Of a stretch of DNA of 64,000 bases, positions 9,122 to 19,300 are shown one piece after another. The notes under the pieces were generated by a model, which made no database searches, was not told the DNA's origin, and saw only the letters and a list, made by a program, of their open reading frames with translations. A program made the translations under genes and the position numbers. The first letter of the stretch is position 1. Each line of letters opens with the position of its first letter. The DNA is from Blastococcus fimeti (GTDB lineage: Bacteria > Actinomycetota > Actinomycetes > Mycobacteriales > Geodermatophilaceae): assembly GCA_900102115.1 (NCBI GenBank), contig FNAW01000003.1, positions 372,001 through 436,000 of the forward strand. The letters are read 5' to 3'.

Positions 9122-9859
9122 GTGTCACCCACGCTCACCCGTTCTCTGATCGCGGAGTTCCTCGGGACGGCCCTGCTGGTGATCCTCGCCGTCGGCGCGG
9201 CGGTGGGCGGCTTCGACAGCATCGGGGCGCTCGGCGTCGCCTTGGCGTTCGGCCTCACGTTGCTGGCCCTGGCCTACGCCATCGGCCCGATCTCCGGCTG
9301 CCACGTCAATCCGGCGGTCACCCTCGGCGTGCTGCTCTCGAAGGGCATGACGGCGACGGAGGCCGGCGCCTACTGGATCGCCCAGTTCGCCGGCGGCATC
9401 GCCGGCGCCGCGGTGCTGCAGCTGCTGACGAGCGACTTCGGGGAGGTCACCGACCAGACCGGCGTGCTGGGCGCGAACGACTGGGGTGCCACCATCAGCG
9501 GCGGAGGTGCGTTCGTCCTCGAGGTGCTGCTGACGTTCGTGCTGGTCGCGGTGGTCCTGCTGGTCACCGGCAAGGCGGCGGCGCCGGGGTTCGCCGGCCT
9601 GGCCATCGGCCTCACCCTCGCCGCCGTCCACCTGGTCGGCATCCCGCTGACCGGCACCTCGGTGAACCCGGCCCGCTCCCTGGGGCCCGCATTGTTCGCC
9701 GGCGGTGACCCGCTGGCGCACGTCTGGCTGTTCATCGTCGCGCCGCTGGTCGGTGCGGCACTGGCGGTCCTGGTGGTCCGGCTCCTGGCCCCGACGACGC
9801 TGACCGCCGAGCAGGACGAGGTCGGCACGGACGAGACCGGTGCGCAGCTGCCCGCCTGA
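9122..9859 (+). CDS. aqpZ: Aquaporin Z-like MIP family channel
   Basis: A water or small-solute channel of the inner membrane. The 245-aa protein has six hydrophobic helices and both MIP half-helix motifs, CHVNPAVTLG (about residues 60-69) and TSVNPARSLGP (about 178-188). The second NPA is followed by Arg, the selectivity-filter residue. Cys-His before the first NPA and Thr before the second are typical of AqpZ-like water channels rather than glycerol facilitators. GTG 9122 was chosen because it sits directly before the first helix. It stands alone on its transcript. Confidence 0.92.
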   Translation: MSPTLTRSLIAEFLGTALLVILAVGAAVGGFDSIGALGVALAFGLTLLALAYAIGPISGCHVNPAVTLGVLLSKGMTATEAGAYWIAQFAGGIAGAAVLQLLTSDFGEVTDQTGVLGANDWGATISGGGAFVLEVLLTFVLVAVVLLVTGKAAAPGFAGLAIGLTLAAVHLVGIPLTGTSVNPARSLGPALFAGGDPLAHVWLFIVAPLVGAALAVLVVRLLAPTTLTAEQDEVGTDETGAQLPA

Positions 9860-9930
9860 GCCGTCCCCCGTGCGGGTCGGCATCCACCCGCGGGCGTGTG
9901 CCGGCCGGGGGAGCGGGGCAGAGTGGGGGC

Positions 9931-10245
9931 GTGTCGAGCCTTCCTGCTGCCGAGTCCGAGCTGCCCGACGACGTCGAAACCGGCGCCGACGACGGCGAGG
10001 GCGCGACGATCACCCCCTACCGGGACGGCCCGCTGATCGTGCGCGGCGACTTCCGCCTGCTCGACCAGGACGGCGCCGAGATCGACCCGGGCCGCCGCAC
10101 GATCGCGCTGTGCCGGTGCGGCAAGTCCGGCATCAAGCCCTTCTGCGACGGCACGCACAAGCGGGCCGGCTTTGCCGCGCCCAGCGCGCCGAGCCGGCCC
10201 CGCCCGGCCGCACAACTCCGGCAGGAGCCGCGCCGCACGGACTGA
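9931..10245 (+). CDS. CDGSH iron-sulfur domain protein
   Basis: A 104-aa protein with one CDGSH motif near residues 58-75: C-R-C-G-K-S-x3-P-F-C-D-G-T-H-K. Three Cys and one His would bind a labile [2Fe-2S] cluster, as in mitoNEET-type proteins used for redox or cluster transfer. I chose GTG 9931, behind a purine-rich GAGTGGGGG; an in-frame GTG 33 nt upstream is possible. The gene converges with a haem-oxygenase-like di-iron protein 32 bp away; I recall this pairing in other actinobacteria, which hints at a shared redox role (inference). Confidence 0.88.
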   Translation: MSSLPAAESELPDDVETGADDGEGATITPYRDGPLIVRGDFRLLDQDGAEIDPGRRTIALCRCGKSGIKPFCDGTHKRAGFAAPSAPSRPRPAAQLRQEPRRTD

Positions 10246-10277
10246 GCGGCAACGACCCAACGGCCACGACCGAGCGG

Positions 10278-11303
10278 TCAGGCGACCAGCGAGGGCTCCC
10301 GGTGGAGGCCCGACCGGCCTGCCTCCCAGGCGCCCAGCAGGTGCCGAGCCGCGACGCCGTCCATCGCGAGCGAGCTGCGCGCGCCGAACAGCACGTCCTC
10401 GGCGAGCTCCGGGTTCTCCTGCACGAAGGCGCCGCACATGTCGACCGAGGCGATCTGCTCGTGCACGGCGTCGGCCTCGACGTGCTCGTCGTAGAAGACC
10501 GTCGTCGACTCGTCGAAGCCGAGCCGGCGCAGACCCGCGGAGTAGCGGCGGCTGGGCTCCGAGGAGGTCATCTCCACGGTGGCCAGGTGCCCGAGCGCGG
10601 CACCGCGCCAGCGCCGGTGCAGCCCGAACAGCGACATCGTGTTCACGCTGGAGAACGCGGCGGCCGGGGCGTCGTCCCACAGTGCGCCGTAGGCGGAGTC
10701 CAGGTCCAGGTCGCGCATCAGGCCCGCGAACAGCTCGCTGTGCATGCGCGCGGCCGAGCCGCCGCCGTACTCGTCGGCCTGGATCTCGACCATCGCGGCC
10801 TTCGTCCGGCCGGAGAGGCGCGGGATGGCGAACGTGTGCGGATCGCCCTCCTTGAGGTGGTAGACCGACCTCAGCGTGAGGTACTCCCGCCACTGCTCGA
10901 GGCTGCCCTCCCGGGCCATGAACCTCGACAGGGAAGGCCCGTCGTCCTCGGCGATGGCGGCCGCGAGCTGCACGTCGATCGGCTCGTCGGTGACCGGCAC
11001 CGGGCCGACCAGCGCCCGCAGCGCCGACAGGTGCAGCCGCTCCAGACCGGAGCGCAGCCCGATGAGCTGCGGATCCCACTCCCACGCGTCGTCGACCTCG
11101 TCGAAGCCGCGGTAGTGCAGCTCGTAGCAGACCGCCAGTGACAGCTGCATGTCCTCGTCGGTGAGCGCGGTGGCCGGGTCGACGGCCAGGCGGCCGGCGG
11201 CCTCCAGCGTCCGGGAGGAGAGCTCCGGGCCGGTGGCCAGGTCACGGACGAGGGACTCGCTGAGCGGGCCGCGGGCAGCAGGCAGGTGCATGACGTCCAC
11301 CAT
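10278..11303 (-). CDS. Iron-containing redox enzyme family (haem-oxygenase-like) protein
   Basis: A 341-aa, largely helical protein. Candidate metal ligands occur as Glu/His/Asp in the second half: EIQADEYGGG, MHSELF, and YDEHVEADAVHE near residues 255-268, the arrangement seen in haem-oxygenase-like di-iron oxidases. The substrate is unknown. Two ATGs (11303, 11291) are possible. The gene ends 32 bp from the convergent CDGSH gene. A promoter-like 29-bp element lies 31 bp upstream of its start but points the other way. Family assignment rests on motif pattern and context. Confidence 0.75.
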   Translation of the reverse strand: MVDVMHLPAARGPLSESLVRDLATGPELSSRTLEAAGRLAVDPATALTDEDMQLSLAVCYELHYRGFDEVDDAWEWDPQLIGLRSGLERLHLSALRALVGPVPVTDEPIDVQLAAAIAEDDGPSLSRFMAREGSLEQWREYLTLRSVYHLKEGDPHTFAIPRLSGRTKAAMVEIQADEYGGGSAARMHSELFAGLMRDLDLDSAYGALWDDAPAAAFSSVNTMSLFGLHRRWRGAALGHLATVEMTSSEPSRRYSAGLRRLGFDESTTVFYDEHVEADAVHEQIASVDMCGAFVQENPELAEDVLFGARSSLAMDGVAARHLLGAWEAGRSGLHREPSLVA

Positions 11304-11333
11304 GCCCAGGACCAGGGATTTCGATGCCTGGCC

Positions 11334-11362
11334 GCATGTGATGTCCCCCGTGGGTAGGACAG
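11334..11362 (+). repeat. 29-bp promoter-like repeat, left copy
   Basis: GCATGTGATG-t-CCCCC-g-TGGGTAGGACAG, identical at 27 of 29 positions and in the same orientation to 20654-20682. It contains GGGTAG preceded by GCAT with a 14-nt spacer, resembling SigB/SigF-type stress promoters (GnnT-N14-16-GGGTA). It sits between the divergent di-iron protein and FkbM genes and would give a 5' leader of about 145 nt for the latter. The repeat is certain; promoter function is inferred. Confidence 0.65.
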
Positions 11363-11508
11363 TCGCCTACCTGCCCCGGTTGCCCCGACAGGCACAGTTC
11401 ACCGACCGAGTGAGATCCGCAGGCGATGTCGGCTTTCCGGAGCGGAGGCACGGTACGGTCTCCCGCGATCGGCCCGCACGGGGCCCGGCTGCTGCGATTC
11501 GGAGTTCC

Positions 11509-12270
11509 ATGGGTTCCCTCAATGCCGCCTTCGCCGTCCTGCCGCCGGCGGTGCAGCATCGTCTGATCGCCATGCAGTACCGGATGTCCGAGGACGAACT
11601 GCGCCGGCTGCGCGACTTCGTCCCGGCCGACAAGGCCGCAGTCGACGTCGGCGGCTGGTGGGGACCGTGGACGTACTGGCTGTCGCGCCGCGCGACGGCG
11701 GTGCACACGTTCGAGCCGGTTCCGCACGTCGCGACGTTCCTGCAGTCGGTCAGCGCCGACAACGTGACGGTGCACAACGTCGCCCTGTCCGACGCGGCGG
11801 GCGAGGCCGTGCTGCACATGCCGTCCGGGGGGCCCGGTAGCGAAGGCCGTTCCACCCTGCACGCACCAGGGTTCGCCAACCCCATCGACCTGACGGTCCA
11901 GCTGCGGACGCTGGACAGCATCGAGATCCCCGATGCCATCGGCTTCATCAAGATCGACGTCGAGGGTCACGAGGCGCAGGTGCTGAAGGGTGCGCTCGAC
12001 ACCATCCAGACCCACCGCCCGGTTCTGCTCGTCGAGGTGGAGGTCCATGACGACCGTCCGGCCAATGTCGACGAGGTCGTGGCGCTGGTCGAGGGACTCG
12101 GCTACACCACGAGCTTCCTGCGCCGGCGCCGGTGGGTGCCGTTCACGGAGTTCGACGTCGAACGCGATCAGCGCTCACTGGCCGAGGCGGTGCGGAGCCG
12201 GGGGTTGCTCACCAACATGATCATGTCTGCCGGCTACGTCAACAACTTCCTGTTCCGTCCCAAGCCCTGA
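11509..12270 (+). CDS. FkbM-family SAM-dependent methyltransferase
   Basis: A 253-aa methyltransferase. The N-terminal half has a Rossmann motif I (VDVGGWWGPW, about residues 45-54) and an acidic strand-2 end (HTFEPVP). The C-terminal half has the FkbM hallmark GFIKIDVEGHEAQVL. FkbM enzymes usually O-methylate sugars or polyketides. Start ATG 11509 follows GGAG at 11501-11504. It opens a cluster of glycosyltransferases, so a sugar in a surface glycan is the likely acceptor. Confidence 0.88.
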   Translation: MGSLNAAFAVLPPAVQHRLIAMQYRMSEDELRRLRDFVPADKAAVDVGGWWGPWTYWLSRRATAVHTFEPVPHVATFLQSVSADNVTVHNVALSDAAGEAVLHMPSGGPGSEGRSTLHAPGFANPIDLTVQLRTLDSIEIPDAIGFIKIDVEGHEAQVLKGALDTIQTHRPVLLVEVEVHDDRPANVDEVVALVEGLGYTTSFLRRRRWVPFTEFDVERDQRSLAEAVRSRGLLTNMIMSAGYVNNFLFRPKP

Positions 12271-12281
12271 GGGGTCACCAG

Positions 12282-12333
12282 GGGCCCGGCGGCCACCAGG
12301 CACCTGACCAGCGGTTCGTGGCCGGCCGGGTCC
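12282..12333. terminator. Hairpin between convergent FkbM and GT4 genes
   Basis: GGGCCCGGC-GGCCAC (from 12282) pairs with GTGGCCGGCCGGGTCC (12318-12333) with one bulge. No T-tract is present. Its position in an 84-bp convergent gap suits a bidirectional terminator. Confidence 0.4.
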
Positions 12334-12354
12334 GGCAACTGGTCCGGCCTGGTG

Positions 12355-13800
12355 TCAGGCGCTGTTGAGCCCGAGCTGACCGAGCGCCCGTTCGGGCTCC
12401 AGCGGAGCCGTGGGACCGGCCAGGACGAGCCGGTTGTTCATCAGCTGCATGGAGATGGGCTGCACGCCGAGCCGGGCCATCACAGCGACACCGGCGGTCT
12501 CGTCGCAGCCGTTCAGCACGACAGCGCTGCAGTCCGCGCTCTGGACGACCTCGTCGGTCGCCCGCAGCCGAGCGGGCAGGTCGGGCGCCGGGCGCGGGAC
12601 GACGGCGAGCACGGCCATGTCGGACCGGGCCTCCCGATGCTGCAGCGGGCTGCTGTCGGCGGCCATGCGGGCGATCTCCGCGCTGACCACGCCGGCGAGG
12701 AGGTCGGCGCTGCGATCCCAGGAGAAGCAGCCGGCCCACGCGCGGCAGGCTTCTGCCATCTCGTCGGCCACCATCGGGTCGGCCAGGTGGCGCAGGGCAT
12801 CGGTCAGGGCCGCGCCCAGCTGCCCCGGCTCGTCCACCAGCCATCCGGTCTCGCCGTCGAGGACCGAGTCCCGCACGCCCGGCGCGCGCAGCGCCAGGCA
12901 CGGCACGCCCCAGGCGGCCGCCTCGAGGACCGAACAGCCCCAGCCCTCCGCCTGCGAGGTGGAGGTCGTCAGCCACGCCCGTGCGAGCAGCTCGTCACGG
13001 ACCTCGTCGGAGACCCGCCCGTGGAAGGTGACGGTCCCCTGCATGCCCAGCTCGTCGGCGAGGCTCTGGAGTCGGGCCCGGTCCGGTCCGTCGCCCATGA
13101 TGTCGACCCGCAGGCCGGGGATCGCCTCGGCAACCGTGCCCAGGTGGCCGAGCAGCAGATCGATGCGCTTGTGCGGCACGAGCCGGCTCACCAGCGCTAT
13201 GGTCGGCTCGGCGGCGCGCCCCGTTCGCGCGGGGGGCAGCTCGACCGTCCCGTTCGGGACGACGAAGATCGGCCCGCGGAATCCGAGCCTGGTCCGCAGC
13301 TCGTGCCGCGTGGACGGCGAGACCGCGACGATCGGTCGGTTCTGGTAGACGCGGCGCATCGCTGGTCCCTCGAGCCACCGGCCCAGGGCGGCCACGGGAG
13401 CCGGGAAGTGGCTGGCGAACTGGTCCTGGTGCACATGGTGCACGAGCTGCACCACTGGCGTCCGACGGCCGGCGTACAGCGGCGAGAAGAAGGGCGTCCC
13501 GTTCTGGCAGTCCACGACGGCGTCGAAGTGCCCGCGGGCGCGCCTCCCGCGCAAGGCTGTCTGCGGATACACCGACAGCGTCCCCCCGGCCCGGAGGATG
13601 TGGATCCCGTCGAGCCGCTCGTACTCCGGTTGCCCGGGAACAGCGGCGGTCAGCCAGGTGACCTGGACACCGGCCCTGACCCAGCGGGACGCGATCTCGT
13701 GCATGTACTGCTCGGCGCCGCCGGCCAGGGGATGGCGGACGTCGCGCCAGTTGAGGACGAGGATCCGGGAGCCGGACAGCGCCTCCGAGTTGCCGATCAC
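12355..13800 (-). CDS. GT4-type glycosyltransferase with C-terminal extension
   Basis: A 481-aa GT-B enzyme. The N-terminal domain starts with RILVLNWRD and a Gly-Gly-Ala-Glu segment; the C-terminal domain has VSRLVPHKR and the EGWGCSVLEAAAWGVP motif (E-x7-E type) that binds the donor nucleotide sugar. The last ~100 residues extend past the usual GT4 end and show no motif I recognise. GTG 13800 overlaps the stop of the GT2 gene (GTGA), so GT2 and GT4 are coupled. The sugar and acceptor cannot be told from sequence. Confidence 0.9.
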   Translation of the reverse strand: MIGNSEALSGSRILVLNWRDVRHPLAGGAEQYMHEIASRWVRAGVQVTWLTAAVPGQPEYERLDGIHILRAGGTLSVYPQTALRGRRARGHFDAVVDCQNGTPFFSPLYAGRRTPVVQLVHHVHQDQFASHFPAPVAALGRWLEGPAMRRVYQNRPIVAVSPSTRHELRTRLGFRGPIFVVPNGTVELPPARTGRAAEPTIALVSRLVPHKRIDLLLGHLGTVAEAIPGLRVDIMGDGPDRARLQSLADELGMQGTVTFHGRVSDEVRDELLARAWLTTSTSQAEGWGCSVLEAAAWGVPCLALRAPGVRDSVLDGETGWLVDEPGQLGAALTDALRHLADPMVADEMAEACRAWAGCFSWDRSADLLAGVVSAEIARMAADSSPLQHREARSDMAVLAVVPRPAPDLPARLRATDEVVQSADCSAVVLNGCDETAGVAVMARLGVQPISMQLMNNRLVLAGPTAPLEPERALGQLGLNSA

Positions 13801-14684
13801 GATGCGAGCCCGGACGCCACGCGCTGCAACTGCAGCACGGCGCGGAAGGCGGACATCCCGTCGCGCAGCGGTGAGAAGGACGATCCGCCCGCGTGGCTCC
13901 ACGCGACGGGGACCTCCACGATCTCCGCTCCCGCCTTCTGCAGGTGCCGCAGCAGCTCGACGTCGAACGCGAAGCCCGTGGTCCGGCAGGTGACCAGCGC
14001 CGGCACGAGCGCGGCGCGGTCGAAGAACTTGAAGCCGCACTGGGTGTCGTGCACCTGCGAGACGAGGCTGCGCGTCGCCAGGCGGAACGCTGCCCCGCCC
14101 AGCCGCCGGGTGGCGGGCTGGTGCTCGACGAAACTGGCTCCGGGGGCGTGTCGTGACCCGACGACCGCCGTGGCACCGGCCAGGAGGTGTTCCATCACGG
14201 TCGACAGCGTCTCGACCGGGGTGGCGAGGTCGGCGTCGAAGAAGCCGACGAAACGCGACCGGCTGCGCAGCAGCGCCCGCCGAACGGCCGCGCCCTTACC
14301 GGGCTGCGCACAGCCCACGAGCTCCACCGGAACCGTCCCGTCCGTCGCCGCGCTGAAGGCGCGCACGACGTCGGCGGTCCCGTCCGAGCTGCCGTTGTCG
14401 ACGACCACGACGCGGGAGGACCAGGGCTGCTCGCGGAGGAAGTCGGCGGTCCGGCGCAGCGTCTCCGGCAGGCGGGACGCCTCGTTGAAGGCGGGGATCG
14501 CGATCTCGAGATCGACGGTGGGCCGTGGCGGGGGGAGCGTCCCGGGCCGCTCGGTCGCCGGTGCGGTGTCGCGCGACCAGCGCATCGGGACGAGCACGGG
14601 CCGCTCGGAGTGGGCCGTGCCCATCGAGCCGCCCGTCGGGGTGCCGCTCGGGCCACCGCCTGCGGCAGGTGCGGTGCGGGTCAT
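13797..14684 (-). CDS. GT2-family (dolichol-phosphate-sugar synthase-like) glycosyltransferase
   Basis: A 295-aa GT-A enzyme. After a ~55-residue Pro/Gly-rich disordered N-terminus come EIAIPAFNEA, VVVVDNGSSDGT and the metal-binding FFDADLATPVE. The sequence after that (GSRHAPGA, TQCGFKFFDR, GFAFDVELL) is typical of polyprenyl-phosphate glucosyl/mannosyl transferases. It has no C-terminal membrane helices. A role making a lipid-linked sugar donor is consistent with the neighbouring AftD-like enzyme, which belongs to the class using decaprenyl-phosphate sugars; this link is inference. Confidence 0.9.
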   Translation of the reverse strand: MTRTAPAAGGGPSGTPTGGSMGTAHSERPVLVPMRWSRDTAPATERPGTLPPPRPTVDLEIAIPAFNEASRLPETLRRTADFLREQPWSSRVVVVDNGSSDGTADVVRAFSAATDGTVPVELVGCAQPGKGAAVRRALLRSRSRFVGFFDADLATPVETLSTVMEHLLAGATAVVGSRHAPGASFVEHQPATRRLGGAAFRLATRSLVSQVHDTQCGFKFFDRAALVPALVTCRTTGFAFDVELLRHLQKAGAEIVEVPVAWSHAGGSSFSPLRDGMSAFRAVLQLQRVASGLAS

Positions 14685-15388
14685 CGGACGCTTTCCTCCG
14701 TGCAGGGTCGAGCGCCGTGGTGCGGCGGGGGCCGGCGGGCGGGTTCTGTGATGACCGGTGTCGGCGGAGTGGCAGCGGAGACCTGCAACCGGGTGCGCAC
14801 GTGGGTCGTCACGCCTCGGTGCTCCCTTCGGTGCCGGACGTCGTCACTCGGACCCTGCTCGGAGAAATTGCCCTGACGGGGCGTCAATATGGAGCGCCTA
14901 CGCCGTGCGGTCAACCCATGACATTCCTCGGCGCCTCTGACCTCGTGACGACGCGTGCCTCGGATGGAGTGCGATCGCCTGGATGGCTCGGCCACCTTTC
15001 CCCGCTTCTCCTGCTGTTGTTGCACAGCCGATGAGCGCCGAGATTGTGGGGGTGACGAAGTCCGGGGCGGCCTCCGTCCACCTCTGCTTCGCGCCATGGC
15101 TCGGCCCCCTGTGGCGGGCACGAGACCGCGCCGTGGCACTGCCTCGATGAGCAACGGGCTGCGCTCCGCTACGCACGGCGAACCGCTTCGGAAGTCCCTG
15201 TTCCCGGTTCGTGGAAGGTCGCCTCGTGGCATTCGTCCTGGTGAGGCATCCGTCTTGGTGAGGCGCCGCCGGTCCTGCACCCGCGGCGAGGAACGGGGCA
15301 GAACCGGGTCTGCGCCGGACCGGTCGCCGTCACCCGTGCGCTTGGCACAACTTGACGATGGCTGCACCCGGCTGTCAGGGTGCGCCGC
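14685..15388. other. 704-bp intergenic region, no convincing gene
   Basis: No frame here has both a good start and family-like sequence. It is less GC-rich than its surroundings near 14865-14930 and probably carries the divergent promoters of the GT2-GT4 operon and the methyltransferase gene. Visible elements are an inverted repeat TGACG-GGG-CGTCA near 14876-14888 and two copies of GTC(C/T)TGGTGAGGC at 15235-15247 and 15252-15264, spaced 17 bp start to start. Confidence 0.5.
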
Positions 15389-16015
15389 ATGTCGAACTCG
15401 CACCTGGAGGCGCGAGGCGTCCGCAGCCTCTACTCACGCGCCATCTCGCACCCCCGCCTGTACACGGCGCAGGGTGTCCTGCTGGGGCGCGAGCGGCTCA
15501 AGGCGGCGATGCGGCCGGTCATCGACCGGGCCGTCGGCGGTGCTTCCTCCGGCACGGTGGTCGACATCGGCGGGGGCACGGCCGAGGCCAGGGCGCTGTG
15601 GCCGTCCGGGTGGCGGTACATCGCGGTCGACAACGACGAGCGCATGGAGGGCCTCAAGACCGACAGCATGGAGCGCGTCACGGGTAGTGCCGACGACGTG
15701 CCGCTGCCGGACGGTCTGGCCACCCACGTCTTCATGTCCAGCGTGTCGCACCATCTCGACGACCGGACGTGGGCCGCGGCGCTGACCGAGGTCCGGCGCG
15801 TGCTGCGTCCGGACGGGACGTTCGTCTTCATGGACGGGCACTTCGTCCGAGGCGACGTGCTCTCGCGACTCGGATGGTTCCTCGATGCGGGCCGGCACCC
15901 TCGTGAGGAGTCCCGGCTGCTGGCAGATGTGTCCTCGGTCTTCGATGTCGTCTCCGTGGACCGGCTCAGGTTGCTGCACCACGTCGTGATCGTCGAGGCT
16001 CGGCAGAAGGGCTGA
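15389..16015 (+). CDS. Class I SAM-dependent methyltransferase
   Basis: A 208-aa methyltransferase of the Methyltransf_11 type. Motif I is VVDIGGGTAEAR (about residues 54-65), followed by AVDND, the DDVPLPDG segment, then VFMSSVSHHL and LRPDGTFVFMDG. ATG 15389 was chosen because AGGG lies at the right distance; GTG 15380 in frame is the alternative. The substrate is unknown. It sits between glycosyltransferases and the AftD-like gene in the glycan island, and a 360-bp gap separates it from the latter. Confidence 0.85.
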   Translation: MSNSHLEARGVRSLYSRAISHPRLYTAQGVLLGRERLKAAMRPVIDRAVGGASSGTVVDIGGGTAEARALWPSGWRYIAVDNDERMEGLKTDSMERVTGSADDVPLPDGLATHVFMSSVSHHLDDRTWAAALTEVRRVLRPDGTFVFMDGHFVRGDVLSRLGWFLDAGRHPREESRLLADVSSVFDVVSVDRLRLLHHVVIVEARQKG

Positions 16016-16375
16016 CGCCGAGCTGCCGGATCGCGGACAACACCCGTCGCCGTGCCGTACCGGTGCCGCTCTGGCCGACCCTGCACCGTGGTTGCGCGGA
16101 GATCTCGCATGCACGCTGGTCTTGACTCCGATGACTGATCGATCGATCACGGCTCGCGGGCATGCCGATCGTGCGCTTGCGAGCACTGTCATCCGTGCGA
16201 CTGGACCTCGCTGCAGTACAGGCGCGGTGGACGGTCCCCTTCTCCTACATTCCTCGCCGGCGGGTTCCACAGCGCGCGACAGGAGGGCTCCCGTGCGGAC
16301 AGGTGGCAGCGCGGTGCGCACGCACTCTGGTGGGCAGGGGTCCGCTGTGGCCGATCGCGCCGGGTCGGTACCTGG
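16016..16375. other. 360-bp intergenic region with a 14-bp palindrome
   Basis: Leader and promoter region of the AftD-like gene. It contains TTGACT near 16122-16127 and, at 16136-16149, the perfect palindrome TGATCGATCGATCA, which could be an operator. No ORF with a plausible start was seen. Confidence 0.45.
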
Positions 16376-19300
16376 ATGAGTACGACCGTCACTCGGGACG
16401 GGATCGACTCGGCGACGTCCGGTTCGGACGCCGCCGGCGCCACTCCTGGGCCGCCCGCGTCGAAGGCGGCGGCGAGGCTCGGCGCCGCATGGCCGGCGCT
16501 GATCTGCGCAGGGTTCGTCGTCCTCTGTCTTCTGCAGTCGCCTGGCGAGATCGTCGGGGACACCAAGCTCGACCTGGCCGTGAACCCGCTCGCGTTCCTG
16601 ACGCGGGCCGTGTCGCTGTGGGACCCACAGGGGTACGCCGGGCAGCTGCAGTACCAGGCGTATGGCTACTTCTTCCCGATGGGCCCCTTCTTCGCGCTGG
16701 GGCACTTCGTCGGCCTGCCCATGTGGGTGGTCCAGCGGCTGTGGCTGGCGGCTCTCCTGTGCACCGCCTTCCTCGGCGTGGTGCTCCTCGCCCGCCGGCT
16801 GCGCATCGGGACACCGTCGACGGTGCTGCTCGCCGGGATCGCCTACGCGCTGGCGCCCCGGATGCTGACCTCGCTGTCCGTCACGTCGGTCGAGGTGACC
16901 CCGATGGCCCTCGCGCCATGGGTGCTCGTGCCGCTGGTCGGACTGTCGAGCCACGGCTCGGTGAGGCGGGCCGCAGCGCTCTCCGGAGTCGCGGTGTTCT
17001 GTGCCGGGGGCGTCAATGCCGTGGCCACTGCCGCCGTCTTCCCCCTCGCGCTGCTGTACCTGGCGACGCGCCCCCCCGGCCCGCTCCGCCGCAGACTGGT
17101 GGGCTGGTGGGTCCTCTGCGTCGGCCTCGCGACCCTCTGGTGGGCGGTGCCCCTGCTGCTGCTCGGCCGGTACAGCCCCCGCGTCCTCGACTACGTCGAG
17201 AGCGCCGCGAACACGACGGCGCCCACCGACGTGCTCAGCGTGCTGCGCGGCACCACGCACTGGCACGCCGGGTTGATCTCCGCCTCGTCCGGCCCGTACA
17301 TGCCGGCCGGTTGGTCGCTCCTGAGGGACTCCCTGCCCGTCGCGGCAACCCTGTCGCTGGCCGTCCTCGGGCTGGTGGCGCTCACCCGGCGTGACCTGCC
17401 CGAGCGCACATGGCTCGTCCTGGGCCTGCTCACCGGGGTGGCGCTGGTGTCGATGGGCCACCTGGCCACCGTGGACGGCGCCTGGGCGGGTCAGCTGCAC
17501 GCGGCGCTCGACCAGGGCCTCGCACCGTTGCGCAACGTGCACAAGTTCGATCCGGTGCTGCGCCTACCTCTGGCGCTCGGTGCTGCGCACCTGGCCGCCG
17601 TCCTCGTGCGGGCTGCGCGAGGCGGGCCGCCTGCCCGATCCCCGCTCAGGGTCGCCCGGGCCAAGCAGGTGTGCTCAGGCGTCGTCCTCACAGCGATCGT
17701 CCTGGCGCTGATCGGGGCGGCGTCCCCGGCCCTGGCGGGTCGGCTGACGCCCCCGACCGGGTTCGCGGATGTTCCCTCGCACTGGCAGGAGACGGCGGAC
17801 TTCCTCGCCGCCCAGCAGCCCACCGGGCGGGCGCTCCTGGTCCCGTCCTCATCCTTCGGCAGTTACGAGTGGGGCAGGCCCGGTGACGAACCGCTCCAGG
17901 CACTGGCGGAGTCGCCGTGGGAGGTCCGGTCCATCATCCCGATGACCCCTGAGGCACACATCCGGATGCTGGACGCCGTCGAGCATCAACTCGCGCGTGG
18001 AGAAGGGTCCGCTGGGCTGGCCCGGTACCTCGCCCGGGCTGGGATCTCCCACCTGGTCCTGCGCAACGACCTCGACGTCGTCGAGCTGCGCTCGACTCGG
18101 TCGTCGCTGGTACGCCAGGCCCTGGCCGAATCGCCCGGGATCACCCGCGTGGCCACGTTCGGCGCCGACTACCCGCAGGTCGACCTGCCGTCGCGCACCG
18201 TCCTCGATGCGGGTCTGACCGAGCCGACGCCGGCGGTCGAGATCTACGCGGTCGCCGACCCCGCGCCCCGGGCGTGGACGGCACCGCTGTCGACGGCGGT
18301 CACCGTCAACGGTGGCCCGGAAGCCGTCCTCGCACTGGAGGACCGTGATCTGATCACCGGGCGGCCGGTGCTGCTCGCCGGGGAGTCGTCCATCGAGACC
18401 GGGGCAACCATGGTCAGCGACGCGCTGCTGAACCGAGCACGGAACTTCGGTCGGGTGACCGACGCGACCTCCGGCGCCCTGACCTGGGACGCCCCCTCGC
18501 TGTCGGATCGGCCCGCCACGGACTATGCCTTCCCAGGGCTCGCGCAGGCGCGCAGTGCCGTCGACTACATCGGCGCGACCCCGGCCGCGTCCAGTTCGGC
18601 GGCGGACATCACCGCGTCCGCCGGCAGCAGGCCCGACGCCCAGCCGTGGGCGGCGGTGGACTCCGACCTGCGCACCGCATGGCAGCCGGCGCCCGACTCC
18701 GGCCGATCCCGGCCGGACTGGTGGCGGCTCACGACCGACCAGCCGTTCGTCGCCTCGCAGGTGACCATCACGCTGGGCGGGGACCTCGCCGGTGACCGGC
18801 CGGCGGAGCTGCGGCTGACGACCGACGCAGGTTCGGAGGTCGTGCGGGTCATGAACGTCGGACGACCTCAGGTGTTCCCCCTGCCCGCAGGGTCCTCGCG
18901 AACGCTCACGATCAGCGAGACGACGACCGACGAGGACTCCCCGTCGATGGCGCTGGCCGAGGTGGCCGTCCCCGGGGTCGAGGTCCACCGGACCGTGATC
19001 ACCCCGACCCCGTCGACCGCGGCGGCCGTCTACGCGTTCGACTCGGTGCCAGGGCGCTCCGGCTGCCTGACCCTGGCCGGTGGCACGGTCCGCTGTGCGG
19101 GCGAGCTGGTGACCGGAAGTGAAGAGCCGTCGGCACTCGACCGGGTGTTCACGACCGATGTGGCGACGGACTACGACCTCACGGTCACGGCCGCGCCCCG
19201 CCCCGGGCCCGCACTCGACGACCTCCTCGCGGCCACCCGGGACGGTATGCAGGCCACAGCGACCAGCGTCGAGGTGTTCGATCCGCGGGGTGGCGCGGCA

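Noticed and set aside
3622..9258. Very long open frame on the minus strand opposite glnA2-glnE
   Set aside because: It is antisense to three well-supported genes, is low-complexity (Arg/Gly/Val-rich) and has no family motifs; long antisense frames are normal at this GC content.
15031..15150. 39-codon ORF in the gap before the methyltransferase
   Set aside because: No ribosome site and no recognisable sequence; chance ORF in a GC-rich gap.
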